Positions 8,934-16,635 of a DNA stretch of 64,000 nucleotides are shown here, one piece after another. The stretch covers positions 124,001 to 188,000 of the forward strand of contig NZ_VUMD01000008.1 of NCBI RefSeq assembly GCF_009696375.1, given 5' to 3'. The stretch comes from Clostridium porci. Lineage in GTDB: Bacteria; Bacillota; Clostridia; Lachnospirales; Lachnospiraceae. The notes beneath the pieces are model-generated. The model was not told the origin of the DNA and made no database searches. It saw only the letters and a list, made by a program, of their open reading frames with translations. Position numbers and translations under genes: made by a program. How positions within the stretch are numbered: position 1 is the stretch's first letter; every line of letters begins with the position of its first letter.

Positions 8934-8940
8934 AGCATTT

Positions 8941-10278
8941 TTATAATAATGATTTTTCTATTGTGTTGAGTATTTGAAACAAAATTTTTACTTTTTCAAC
9001 GATTCTCAATTGTTCATTATATGGCGGTAATAAAATTTGTATATCCTCTATAAATTTCGAACTTATATTAGGTTGCGCTCCACCATATGCATTTTTTAAG
9101 ATGAAATCTTGCATTCCTCGTAAATAGATATCTCTGTATCCAACACAAAGAATTGTATCGTCTTTTATCCTAACGTTGCCAACACGTTGATTTAAATATG
9201 CAGGGAGATCGCTTTTGTATACTCCCATCTTTCCGGTTGTAGCACCAGACATTGCAATAAGCAAATCGCCTTTTTCAATCACAAAACGTTTATCAACCTC
9301 TTGATTCCAATAAACACACTCTTCTATAGAAATTGTTTCATTTTGTATATCGGAGATTCGAATAATTGGAGTTCCATTTTGTGAGAAATTAGAGCTTTTA
9401 AATGCATATCCATTTCTCACTTCACAAACATCTTTTAAAGCAATTTCACTCCATCCATCTGGAATCTCATCATAATAAGAGTTATCCTCACCTTTGAAGA
9501 TGATGGATTCTTTCTTATCACGCTTGATCTTACCCTGTTTGATGAGTTCTTCTTTTTCTGCACGGATACGTTCCAACAGAACAGAAGCAGGCTCATCATC
9601 CGAATTCTGTGGCACAAGCTGTCCACGAATGGCAAGGTCGAGAATTTTGGACTTGGCTTGCTTAATTGTTTCGTGGAGAGAACTTTTTTCATTCTCCATT
9701 GTAATGACAAAATTAAATATCAAATTAATTTTATTAACAATACGAATTTGCTCATTATGCGGTGGAATAGGAATCAAATACTGTGAAAAAAAATCTTTGC
9801 CGACACGTTGTTGACCGACTGCACCAGAAAATGTCTGAACTCCTCCTTGAATAAATGATTCCATTTTAGCAATCCATAACAGGTATTCATTTGATATAGT
9901 TCCATCAAGCGTTCTTAAAATATGAAGTTCAGTTGTTCCAGCACCATAGCCATTTACTAATTTTTTAAAAATAACCGATTTTCTATTTTCAAAACATGGC
10001 GTAATTTTAGCAATACCAATATCATTTTCTGCAAAATGAGTAAATCCACTTTTTACATTATTCCAAGTTCGAACTTCATAGGTGTGAGTATTAACATATC
10101 CTTCAGAAATCATAGGCATAGGAATAAAAGAAACTTCTAAATCATCAGCAATATTATTTCGTGGATTTATGATACAAATTGTTCCAATTCTCGCCCATGC
10201 CCACCCATCTGGCAACTCAAAAGGGATTTCATCCTCAATACATTTCACGCTACCGTCAGCGAACTTCTCATAATGCAA
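8941..10278 (-). CDS. Silent inverted hsdS cassette (TRD1 and TRD2)
   Basis: This 445-residue frame corresponds to HsdS from just before TRD1 to the C-terminus: conserved HYEKFADGSVK, TRD1 (about 30 to 200, unlike that of the active gene), central KILDLAIRGQLVPQ, TRD2 (about 280 to 430) and a tail ending EKSLL. It has no N-terminal conserved region, no ribosome-binding site and no obvious promoter, so it is a store of recognition domains. Repeat A at its 5' end and repeat B in the middle allow whole-cassette or TRD2-only exchange with the expressed gene. Confidence 0.88.
   Translation of the reverse strand: MHYEKFADGSVKCIEDEIPFELPDGWAWARIGTICIINPRNNIADDLEVSFIPMPMISEGYVNTHTYEVRTWNNVKSGFTHFAENDIGIAKITPCFENRKSVIFKKLVNGYGAGTTELHILRTLDGTISNEYLLWIAKMESFIQGGVQTFSGAVGQQRVGKDFFSQYLIPIPPHNEQIRIVNKINLIFNFVITMENEKSSLHETIKQAKSKILDLAIRGQLVPQNSDDEPASVLLERIRAEKEELIKQGKIKRDKKESIIFKGEDNSYYDEIPDGWSEIALKDVCEVRNGYAFKSSNFSQNGTPIIRISDIQNETISIEECVYWNQEVDKRFVIEKGDLLIAMSGATTGKMGVYKSDLPAYLNQRVGNVRIKDDTILCVGYRDIYLRGMQDFILKNAYGGAQPNISSKFIEDIQILLPPYNEQLRIVEKVKILFQILNTIEKSLL
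9470..9651 (-). repeat. Inverted repeat B, right arm (182 bp)
   Basis: This is the partner of 6671-6852 and lies in the central conserved region of the silent cassette. The mismatches are mostly silent or conservative, as expected for exchanging coding repeats. Confidence 0.9.
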
Positions 10279-10285
10279 ACTATCC
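10187..10285 (-). repeat. Inverted repeat A, right arm (99 bp)
   Basis: This is the reverse complement of 6046-6144 without a mismatch. It forms the 5' end of the silent cassette, which therefore lacks the first 64 or so HsdS residues and a start signal. Confidence 0.95.
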
Positions 10286-10538
10286 CAGAGGAATCATCCA
10301 AGATATGTTCACGAGTTATAATGGGAGCAACAACAAGAAAGCTAGTAAAATAAAGGGTTTCTTGATGTTCTAGTCCTATTTCATTGACCACGAAATAGTG
10401 TACTCTTGCGCAAGATACAACAGAATACTTACTAACCAATGTATTCAGAAGATGAGGTGTTTTTACACATAGAATGCAAGGTAGGACTAGTTGGTAAATA
10501 TAGTGGAACAACCACGCAATTTGATATTTGCTGATTAG
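10286..10538. other. Non-coding stretch between hsdS locus and element remnant
   Basis: About 250 bases with stop codons in all frames and no convincing gene, repeat or RNA. It probably contains the left junction of the conjugative-element remnant, but no att site could be recognised. Confidence 0.5.
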
Positions 10539-10667
10539 GTCCTGCCTATTTTTGATTATACAAAAGAATTAGGCAATTATAAAGAAGAAATTTTTAAGAC
10601 CGAATTAGCTCTGATAAATCTATCAGCGTATCCGGTCCTATTTTATTGGGAAGGAGAGAGCAGATAG
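10539..10667 (+). pseudogene. Short C-terminal gene fragment
   Basis: This is a 42-codon open stretch directly after an in-frame TAG, without a start codon or ribosome-binding site. It reads like the end of a protein (FDYTKELGNYKEEIF, then LSAYPVLFYWEGES). It ends 2 bases before the next start codon. Probably the 3' relic of a deleted element gene; the family is not recognised. Confidence 0.35.
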
Positions 10668-10669
10668 CA

Positions 10670-11056
10670 ATGACAAAACGAGAGTTAATTCAGTTCATGA
10701 ACGAGCTGGTGGAATTAGCCAGCGAGGAAAACAAGTCAAGGGTAATCTTGGTAAAGGAAAAGTTTATCAATGACTTTGAAAGAAGCTATGAGTACGAAAA
10801 GGAGGTTCAGACAGAGATTACAGAACTGTCACCATACTATATGGCGGCAATGCCGGATTTGATACAGGAAGAAATCAAGGCAAAGGTAATCGCTGCATTG
10901 TCAGAGTATGGTGAGTGTACCCCGGAAAATGTGGAAAGAGCAATGAATTCCAAAATCTATGACTTAGACGACTTGATTAATATTAAGGAATATGTCAGTC
11001 GTATGGAGGAGGAACAGCGAAAGAAAGCAGAGCAGAAACGGGGGAAAGGCAGATGA
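10670..11056 (+). CDS. Conjugative-element protein of unknown function
   Basis: This 128-residue acidic, mostly helical protein has no recognised domain. It begins MTKRELIQFMNELVELA and ends in a basic, charged tail (EEEQRKKAEQKRGKGR). The start at ATG 10670 is chosen because GGGAAGGAG lies 13 bases upstream and inside the longer alternative that begins with TTG at 10646. Its stop overlaps the next start (ATGA). The position at the head of small element genes suggests an accessory or regulatory role, but nothing more can be said. Confidence 0.55.
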   Translation: MTKRELIQFMNELVELASEENKSRVILVKEKFINDFERSYEYEKEVQTEITELSPYYMAAMPDLIQEEIKAKVIAALSEYGECTPENVERAMNSKIYDLDDLINIKEYVSRMEEEQRKKAEQKRGKGR

Positions 11057-11202
11057 TAAAAGCAATTATCGGTATCGGAGTTGTATTAGTGTGGATTACA
11101 TTCTTTGCGCTTGCTAAAGCGGCAGGTATGGCAGATAGAAGGTTAGAAGAAATACAGAGGCTTTACGCCGAGCGAGAGGCGGGTGTTATCTGTGGGAATT
11201 AA
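11053..11202 (+). CDS. Small single-pass membrane protein of the element (DUF3789-like)
   Basis: This is a 49-residue protein. Residues 1 to 24 form one hydrophobic segment (MIKAIIGIGVVLVWITFFAL). A short charged tail AGMADRRLEEIQRLYAERE follows. Such tiny proteins with an AG-ADRR-E tail are common in Tn1549-like elements and are annotated as DUF3789; that match is from memory and is tentative. Its ATG overlaps the preceding stop codon, so it is translationally coupled. Confidence 0.55.
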   Translation: MIKAIIGIGVVLVWITFFALAKAAGMADRRLEEIQRLYAEREAGVICGN

Positions 11203-11392
11203 CATAAGAGTGCAAAAATCTCCGAAGCCGAGAACTGTTGTGACGGCAGCGACAAAACTGGAAAAAGATTTGAGAAGTTGTATGCGATGCGGATATTTTC
11301 ATGGTAACAATCGTCAATGCATAGCAAAGAAATGTGTTAAGGAAAATGTGAAACAACCGGTCATAACGGAGGAAGAAAAGCAAAATGTATGA
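11192..11392 (+). CDS. Small cysteine-rich basic protein of the element
   Basis: This is a 66-residue product starting at GTG 11192, with a GA-rich stretch upstream. It overlaps the preceding gene by 11 bases. It carries a CxxC plus spaced cysteines (CMRCGYFHGNNRQC, then KKC), consistent with a small zinc-binding fold, and is rich in lysine. The family is not recognised. A longer start at GTG 11183 is possible. Confidence 0.45.
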   Translation: MGINIRVQKSPKPRTVVTAATKLEKDLRSCMRCGYFHGNNRQCIAKKCVKENVKQPVITEEEKQNV

Positions 11393-11460
11393 AAGCGGTA
11401 TTAGGACTGATTAAGAAGAAACCAAGAGTTATCGAACAGGAGGAAAAGAAAGATGGATAG
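11389..11460 (+). CDS. Possible 23-residue peptide
   Basis: The very short frame MKAVLGLIKKKPRVIEQEEK begins within the last codons of the cysteine-rich gene and ends over the start of the parM relic. AGGAGG-like bases precede the next gene rather than this one. It may be a coupling peptide or chance. Confidence 0.2.
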   Translation: MKAVLGLIKKKPRVIEQEEKKDG

Positions 11461-11719
11461 ACATATTGAAGTTGTAGGTGTGGATCACGGCTGGCCGGGA
11501 ATGAAAACAGTTAGTCAGGTATCCACAACCGGAGTAAAGGAAATCACAACGGAACCCGCTTTTTACAATAATGTGGTAGAGTTCAATGGTTCTTGTTACA
11601 AAGTAGGTGGTAAGCGACCCGTAGGGTTGCCTCTTACAAGATTTGGAGCTGAGAAGCAGGATTTTATCGACTACTTATCAAAGGAAAAGGAAGTTGCTTT
11701 TAGATTTGATAATGAATAG
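11453..11719 (+). pseudogene. ParM/actin-like segregation protein, remnant
   Basis: The N-terminus (VVGVDHGWPGMKTVSQV and GVKEITTEPA) matches the actin-like ParM/StbA proteins of Tn1549-type elements, where it forms the first phosphate-binding region. After YKVGGKR the frame jumps to VGLPLTRFGAEKQDF, a segment that normally lies many residues later, so an internal in-frame deletion is likely. A TAG stop at 11717 then interrupts the protein, and the homologous reading runs on a few codons (YRIKLA) to the VirB4 junction. A functional filament protein is not expected. AGGAGG precedes the ATG. Confidence 0.7.
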
Positions 11720-11737
11720 TATCGTATCAAACTTGCA

Positions 11738-12860
11738 AGATCTTATGGTATCAATCAGGTATCGAAAAATATCAATATCGAAAACCGTAAGAAGCTGATT
11801 AACGGTAACGGGTTTGTGTTTGGTGTACCGGGTAGTGGTAAGTCGCACTTCTGTAAAATGGAATTGGGACAGGTCTTTCTCGGTGAGGAAGATGAGATTA
11901 TCCTTATCGATCCGATGAATGAGTATTTTGACATCGCACACACCTATGGGGGAACGGTAGTAAATATGTTTACCTACACGGACAACTACGTGAACCCTCT
12001 TGATATGGATGTCTGGAGTCTTGACTTAAACGACAGTAAGGGAATGATCCGCGAAAAGGGTGAGTTTATGCTCGATCTTTGTGAGCAGTGTATGGGTGAG
12101 AGCCTTAACTCTCGTCAGAAGTCCATTATTGACCGATGCGTAAGAAAGCTCTATATCGAGATTGCAAGAAGCAGGGAGAAATAGGTGCCTGTTATGCCAG
12201 ACTTTTATGATATTTTGATGAACCAGCCGGAGGAGGAAGCAAAGGATATAGTGCTTTCCTTAGAGCTTTTTGTAAATGGTTCGTTAAATATCTTCAATCA
12301 TCAGACCAATGTGGATGTGGATAATCGTTTTACAGTTTATGGTATCCGTGACTTGGGTACGGAGCTTAGTCCTATCACAATGCTTGTTATGATGGAGAGT
12401 ATCCGGAACCGTATTATTGAGAATGGTAAGAGAGGAATTGCAACTTGGCTCTATATTGACGCTTAATTCAGAGTATTCTGCGAAGTATTTGCAGCAGCTC
12501 TGGAAGAAAGTGCGTAAGCAGGGAGGTTTATGCACAGGTATTCCTCAGAATGTGATCGATCGTTTGCAGAACTACACAGCAACCACAATGCTTGCAAACT
12601 CTGAGTTTGTGGCTCTCTTAAAGCAGGCAAACACAGACAGTTCCAAAATGGCAGAGGTTATTGGTGTGTCAGAGGCACAACTTAGATTCGTAACCAATAC
12701 CCAGAGTGATATGGGACTTATGAAGTGCGGAAATGTAGTGATTCCTTTTGATAATACCATTGAAAAGGGTACAGACCTTTATAATCTCCATAACACCAAC
12801 ATCCATGAAAAAATCGCTATGGAAAAAGCAAAAATGCAGTTGACAACGGTTGATTTTTAG
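11738..12860 (+). pseudogene. VirB4/TraE-type conjugation ATPase, broken
   Basis: This is the C-terminal ATPase domain of a VirB4-like protein: Walker A GVPGSGKS, then DEIILIDPMNEYFDIA, typical of the type IV secretion motor of Gram-positive elements. The N-terminal half is deleted and fused to the parM relic. An in-frame TAG at 12182 replaces a codon between REK and VPVMPDFYD. About 14 bases are missing after TWLYID near 12463, where family members have a short EFHVLL stretch, and this shifts the frame. The remaining tail (YSAKYLQQLWKKVRKQGG) continues in another frame to 12860. It cannot make a working motor. Confidence 0.85.
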
Positions 12861-13207
12861 GTAAGATGGCAGGTGATAAGACGGAGTAAATCATGCAGGA
12901 AAAGTAACCAAAGTGTATATATTCCGGCGTATCAGCATAGAATAAAAATGTAATTGCATTTTTGCTGGTTTTAGTGTAGAATGTAATTAGGAAAGCTGTG
13001 CATCAGCGGTGGGTTGACACCTAAAATCTGATACGTTTTCCGAACGTAGGTGTCGGAGGTTGGCAGGCAACGGAAAAACCTGTTATTTTCCAGACATAGG
13101 TGCTGGAGGTTGGCAGACAACGGAAAAATCAACCATGATAAGGGAATGTTTGGTGCTGCGGCATGAACATTCCCTTTTCTAAATATTACGGAATTAAGGG
13201 TTTGGTT
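12861..13207. other. Intergenic region with two 45-bp direct repeats
   Basis: There is no gene here. Two similar 45-base blocks lie at 13036-13080 and 13086-13130, exactly 50 bases apart. Each begins TTTTCC and ends GGAAAA, and shares GGAGGTTGGCAG. They could be protein-binding sites or unit repeats of a control region. Confidence 0.6.
13036..13130. repeat. Tandem imperfect direct repeat, 2 x 45 bp, period 50
   Basis: The second copy differs from the first at about eight positions. Both copies keep terminal inverted ends (TTTTCC and GGAAAA) and an inner GGAGGTTGGCAG. They lie 78 bases upstream of the PBECR4-like gene. Confidence 0.65.
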
Positions 13208-13873
13208 ATGGACAAAAGACGTGCAATTCATATAATGACAAAAGCGGCTGAAATATACAGGGACAATCTTGAGGATCAGAAGGTATTATTTCTTTATGGT
13301 CTGCCTTCGGATGTGAAAAAGCAGTTGCAGACAGAAGGAAAAATTTTGTCATCCATACAGGGGTACGAGGTGGCTTTTCACAGATACAATTTCCTGCATT
13401 TAACCGGAGTTAAACTAAATAAGGGTGGAACAGCTTCGGCAATCCATTTTTACCAGAAGTGTTTGGATAAGAGATTGACAGAAAATGATTTTGCTTTTGC
13501 AAAGGACGGTTCTACGGGACAGAAACTGGATATATTGGAAAGTATGATGCAGATAAAAAAGAATGTAACAATGATAGGAGAATTTACAGACAGAGGTCCT
13601 AAGTTGTATGCAGAAAAGGCAGCTGGTAATGTGTGTGGGTGTATCGGCTTTGTGCAGGATAAAAACACAAAACTGAATGTGCCTAATACGCTGTTGAAAA
13701 AAGATATAAGAGATGTGACAGCACAGCCTACTTATAAGGTGTTTGCTGTAATATCAAAGCATTATACGGATGATAAGTATTCACAGCTTGCCAAACTTGA
13801 TAAGAGGATTGATTTAAGCGAATGTCACTTTAGAGAGGAAATAGAAAATCTAATAGAAAGAGACAGGTTGTAG
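13208..13873 (+). CDS. PBECR4-like (barnase/EndoU-fold) protein of mobile elements
   Basis: This 221-residue protein contains HRYNFLHLTGVKL, then a KRLTENDFAFAKDGSTGQKLD stretch and CIGFVQDKNTKLNVPNTLL. This pattern is typical of the PBECR4 family (phage-barnase-EndoU-ColicinE5/D-RelE-like nuclease 4), found on phages and conjugative elements. It is predicted to be an RNase-like enzyme, but its role is not established. ATG 13208 is preferred because AAGGG lies 6 to 10 bases upstream; an upstream ATG at 13163 is possible. The next gene starts one base after its stop codon. Confidence 0.65.
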   Translation: MDKRRAIHIMTKAAEIYRDNLEDQKVLFLYGLPSDVKKQLQTEGKILSSIQGYEVAFHRYNFLHLTGVKLNKGGTASAIHFYQKCLDKRLTENDFAFAKDGSTGQKLDILESMMQIKKNVTMIGEFTDRGPKLYAEKAAGNVCGCIGFVQDKNTKLNVPNTLLKKDIRDVTAQPTYKVFAVISKHYTDDKYSQLAKLDKRIDLSECHFREEIENLIERDRL

Positions 13874-13874
13874 T

Positions 13875-14189
13875 ATGTCAGGCAAAAATCATAAGATGGT
13901 AAATGGCAGACTGCTTCAGACGGATAAAAAGTTTTCTTCCTTAAAGGAAAAGCAGAAAATAAAAATTGCGGAGTGGATTTATGAGGCATACCGTAAATGT
14001 TATGTGCAGTCAGGGAAGATACCTGCTAAAAAGAATGATAGTGAAATTTTGTCCGATGTATTTGTCAAAATTGAAGAAGAACAGATTTGGATTCCGGATA
14101 GGGAAATATATGCTTATTACCATAAAAGAAAAGGTAAGCTGCAAAAACGCTTGGAAAAGGAATTTTCCATAGAACAATTAACAGAATAA
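13875..14189 (+). CDS. Small basic element protein of unknown function
   Basis: This 104-residue protein is rich in lysine and predicted helical (FSSLKEKQKIKIAEWIYEAY), with no known domain recognised. It follows the PBECR4-like gene by one base and so is probably co-translated with it. If the neighbour is a toxic nuclease, this could be its partner or antidote; that is speculation from position and charge only. Confidence 0.5.
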   Translation: MSGKNHKMVNGRLLQTDKKFSSLKEKQKIKIAEWIYEAYRKCYVQSGKIPAKKNDSEILSDVFVKIEEEQIWIPDREIYAYYHKRKGKLQKRLEKEFSIEQLTE

Positions 14190-14255
14190 GGGTAAGAATC
14201 AACGCATCTAAGCCAAATGGTTTAGGCGCTATTTTTTTACCCATTTTTAAGGCAG

Positions 14256-15047
14256 GTGAGAGAGAAGTTGGACATTAAAAAAGTGGATGACAAGCCTATG
14301 GTCATTCATACCAAAGAAAAGACAAAGCTGCATATTAAGCAGGAGCCGGAGGCAAAAATCAAAGGCAGAAATGTACTTGTGGTTGATAAAACTCCTAATG
14401 CTGCGGGTGTGGATAAGGAGGTTATTAAAAAATCATCCGCAAAAGAAGCTGTCAAAAAATCCATGCAGAAGGAAAATGAAATGTATGCACAGGTGCGGAA
14501 GGCAAAGCAGGATAGGGAAAAGGCTATCGGAAAAAAGAATGAAACTGTGAAAATGGTTGCTTCTGCTGGCGCAATGGCAGCTCTAGACCAGATGGAAGGC
14601 GGTAATGAAGTCTATGAGTCTTATCAGGTAGCAAGAACGCTTTTAGCTCCGGCAGAAAGTGCAGCAGATGCAGGCAGACGGTTATACCGTTCTCAGGTAG
14701 CCAAAGCACAGGCAAAGAAGATTAAGAAGGTACAGGCTGGGAAGAAAATCGGTAAAAAGACCGTCAGGGATAGTGCTACGAAAACTGCAAAATATACAGT
14801 TAAGAAGGTGGCAAAAGAGGCTGCGAAAGAAACAGCCAAAGAGACTGCAAAAATTGCAGCAAAGGAAACAGCCAAAGCCACAGCGAAAGTGGTAACTACC
14901 ACAGCTACGACAACAGCAGGTACAGCCATTTCGCTCGGAGTGGGTACAGCAATCGGTCTTGCGGCTGGTGTTGTAGGTTATGCAGACGGTGTGGAAATTA
15001 ACAGAGAATTGGAAAGGCACAGAAAAGAACAGCCTTATGACGATTGA
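14256..15047 (+). CDS. CD1108-like mobile element protein, without peptidase domain
   Basis: This is a 263-residue protein starting at GTG (MREKLDIKKVDDKP). The first 100 residues resemble the basic N-terminal part of CD1108-family element proteins, which normally continue into a cell-wall (C40) peptidase. Residues 185 to 225 form an alanine-lysine repeat with KETAKETAKIAAKETAKATA, and a glycine-alanine-rich hydrophobic segment (TAISLGVGTAIGLAAGVVG) follows near the C-terminus. No peptidase motif follows, so it is a short form or a truncated gene. Its stop overlaps the next start. Confidence 0.55.
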   Translation: MREKLDIKKVDDKPMVIHTKEKTKLHIKQEPEAKIKGRNVLVVDKTPNAAGVDKEVIKKSSAKEAVKKSMQKENEMYAQVRKAKQDREKAIGKKNETVKMVASAGAMAALDQMEGGNEVYESYQVARTLLAPAESAADAGRRLYRSQVAKAQAKKIKKVQAGKKIGKKTVRDSATKTAKYTVKKVAKEAAKETAKETAKIAAKETAKATAKVVTTTATTTAGTAISLGVGTAIGLAAGVVGYADGVEINRELERHRKEQPYDD

Positions 15048-15885
15048 GGATTATTTCAAGTATTTAGACCTCGACAAATTTGAAAGCAGAAAAGATGTGG
15101 CAGAAGCAAAGTTGGAGCTTGGAAAGACATTGGGAGATGAAAAGGAATGGAGTGAACATTACTTTGTGGCAAATGTATCGGTATCTGCAAGATTCTGTAC
15201 GGATGATGGACAGCTTGCAAGATTTCTCGGAGGTTTTTATAACAGTACGTACCAGCAGGTTTTGTTTGATAAAAGTATGTGTTCCGGAGAGTGTCTGGAT
15301 AAGCTTTCTGAGCTTGGTATGGATGTAAAAGGCAGGGTAAGCATTGGTAGTCTGTCTTATACCAGAATGGATGCAGTTTTTGAGCAGGGGCAGACACTTC
15401 ACAATCTAAACAGAACTGACTACCGTGTAATGGAAAAGCTGTCTGATAAGAATCTGCTGCTTATGGATATTAAGACGGGGAATTTTGTGGTGGCTCAGGG
15501 AACCAACCTATTTGCAAGACATCCTCGTGGAGAAAAAGCTGCGGAAACTAACAGTCTGATGGGAATTGAATGGGGACAGGGCTTGTATTTAGGCAGTACA
15601 CCGTTAACCATAGATTTCCGTCATATCAGACAGGAGTATGGAACGAAAAGAACCATAGAGGACATCTATCAGTATCGTGAGATGTTGCAGGACAGATTTC
15701 GTCTTTATACCAGAATGGAAAAGGACGAGCTTTTAAGTGATGAGGCGAGGGAAGCCATTATGCTTGTGGGCTGTAAAGAGTTTGGGACAAGTGATTATGA
15801 GCATTTCAGAAAAGGCTTGCAGGAAGGTCTTTACGACAAAGGGGTTTCCGAAATGATGGAAAATCAGAAAGAAAAATCAAGATAG
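15037..15885 (+). CDS. Conjugative-element protein of unknown function (DUF4316-like start)
   Basis: This is a 282-residue protein starting MTIEDYFKYLDLDKFESRKD. The start at ATG 15037 overlaps the preceding stop codon by 11 bases, as expected for coupled element genes; a longer start at 14980 is less likely. The N-terminus resembles DUF4316-containing element proteins, from memory. No catalytic motif is recognised and no membrane segment is visible. GGAGG after its stop serves the next gene. Confidence 0.5.
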   Translation: MTIEDYFKYLDLDKFESRKDVAEAKLELGKTLGDEKEWSEHYFVANVSVSARFCTDDGQLARFLGGFYNSTYQQVLFDKSMCSGECLDKLSELGMDVKGRVSIGSLSYTRMDAVFEQGQTLHNLNRTDYRVMEKLSDKNLLLMDIKTGNFVVAQGTNLFARHPRGEKAAETNSLMGIEWGQGLYLGSTPLTIDFRHIRQEYGTKRTIEDIYQYREMLQDRFRLYTRMEKDELLSDEAREAIMLVGCKEFGTSDYEHFRKGLQEGLYDKGVSEMMENQKEKSR

Positions 15886-15900
15886 TGGAGGATGATGAAA

Positions 15901-16155
15901 ATGGAAAAGCAGATTACAGCAAAGGAAGTCCGTAAGGATATGGAATATCTTGTGAAACTGCTTCACAAGGAATGGGAGCGTAGCGGTAAGACAAAGGCTG
16001 TTGTTACGGTACAGCTTGAAGATGTGCCGGAGATTAAAAAGCGTATGGCGGGAGTGATTGCGGATAAGCAAAAGCACCTTGATTTCTGGGAGTTTAATCC
16101 ACCTCGAAACCAAGTACCGGTGTTGTGGTATGTTGCCGTAAAACAACCGGTCTAA
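15901..16155 (+). CDS. Small conserved element protein of unknown function
   Basis: This 84-residue protein begins MEKQITAKEVRKDMEYLVK and ends NQVPVLWYVAVKQPV. It is typical of small accessory genes on Tn1549-like elements. ATG 15901 is chosen because GGAGG (15887-15891) lies 9 bases upstream; the two earlier in-frame ATGs are too close to it. No function can be assigned. Confidence 0.5.
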   Translation: MEKQITAKEVRKDMEYLVKLLHKEWERSGKTKAVVTVQLEDVPEIKKRMAGVIADKQKHLDFWEFNPPRNQVPVLWYVAVKQPV

Positions 16156-16500
16156 TTTGTTGTTAACGTCGATATTTTTTTGTATAGGCACTAGCGTAAA
16201 GAAATGGGGAAAGAAAGCGACGCTATAAGTATCGCTCCTTGCAACCCCCATGAGGTGTCCAAGTTGTTCCTCAGCATTGCACTATTCTCCCCATCAAGGT
16301 CTTTCCGCACCATTCTGTCGTCAATAATGGTGTGGCGGTTCTGGCAGGTTTGACCCCGACATCATATTTATATAGAAAAATGTGATAGACTAATGGGAAA
16401 GATATTTAAGAAGAATGTCTTGACAAAAATAACTTCTGTATGATAGTCTAAATAAGTATATATTTACAGATTTCAAATTATGTAGCTACTCGCTACTGAA
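16156..16500. other. Non-coding region with strong hairpin, possible element control region
   Basis: No gene is seen. A 10-bp stem with one G-U pair (16305-16314 with 16326-16335, loop of 11) stands out. It lies after the last small element gene, so an oriT or RNA role is possible, but no relaxase is nearby to support that. Confidence 0.45.
16420..16449 (+). promoter_or_regulatory. Putative promoter for the GTPase leader
   Basis: A perfect -35 TTGACA (16420-16425) is followed by only a weak -10 candidate (TAGTCT, 18 bases on). It lies about 190 bases before the GTPase gene and upstream of a leader with two hairpins. Confidence 0.4.
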
Positions 16501-16560
16501 ATGACTAAATTCTGTGCAATGGGTAAAAATAATAATGGGGCAGTGTACCCATTAATTTGA
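16501..16560 (+). CDS. Putative leader peptide (19 residues)
   Basis: ATG to TGA encodes MTKFCAMGKNNNGAVYPLI. The frame covers hairpin 16518-16553 and ends just before a terminator hairpin, the usual plan of an attenuator leader peptide. No clear Shine-Dalgarno site is seen. Confidence 0.4.
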   Translation: MTKFCAMGKNNNGAVYPLI

Positions 16561-16607
16561 GTTATATATGTCCATAGCGTCTAATTTGGTCGTTTATGGA
16601 CTTTTTT
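16518..16607 (+). promoter_or_regulatory. Attenuator-like leader: hairpin plus intrinsic terminator
   Basis: A first stem AATGGGTA/TACCCATT (16518-16525 with 16546-16553) overlaps the leader peptide. A second stem GTCCATA/TATGGAC (16570-16576 with 16595-16601) is followed by six T's (16602-16607), a terminator placed 28 bases before the GTPase start codon. Similar leaders control ribosomal-protection tet genes on conjugative elements. Confidence 0.6.
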
Positions 16608-16635
16608 ATTGTGAAAAATTACGGAGGTGAAGCTT

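Larger units (their letters stand above)
6046..10285. other. Invertible type I specificity locus (hsdS shufflon)
   Basis: This segment holds the variable part of hsdS, an inverted half cassette, a tyrosine recombinase and an inverted two-TRD cassette. It is bounded by a perfect 99-bp inverted repeat. Two inner inverted-repeat pairs allow exchange of TRD2 alone. With two TRD1 and three TRD2 sequences visible, six HsdS proteins are possible. The same plan (hsdS, recombinase, silent inverted hsdS copies, long, medium and 15-bp repeats) is established for the ivr/SpnIII locus of Streptococcus pneumoniae. Use of the repeats here is inferred from their position and preserved frame; no inversion has been observed. 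Confidence 0.85.

Noticed and set aside
10245-10511. An 88-codon frame on the minus strand that would extend the silent hsdS cassette upstream
   Set aside because: It is in a different frame from the cassette, has no ribosome-binding site and resembles no HsdS N-terminus.
14682-15020. A cysteine-rich frame opposite the CD1108-like gene
   Set aside because: The cysteines come from the antisense of the alanine-lysine repeat; there is no start signal.
16305-16335. A strong hairpin considered as an origin of transfer
   Set aside because: No relaxase gene or nick-site consensus is nearby; it is reported only as part of a non-coding region.
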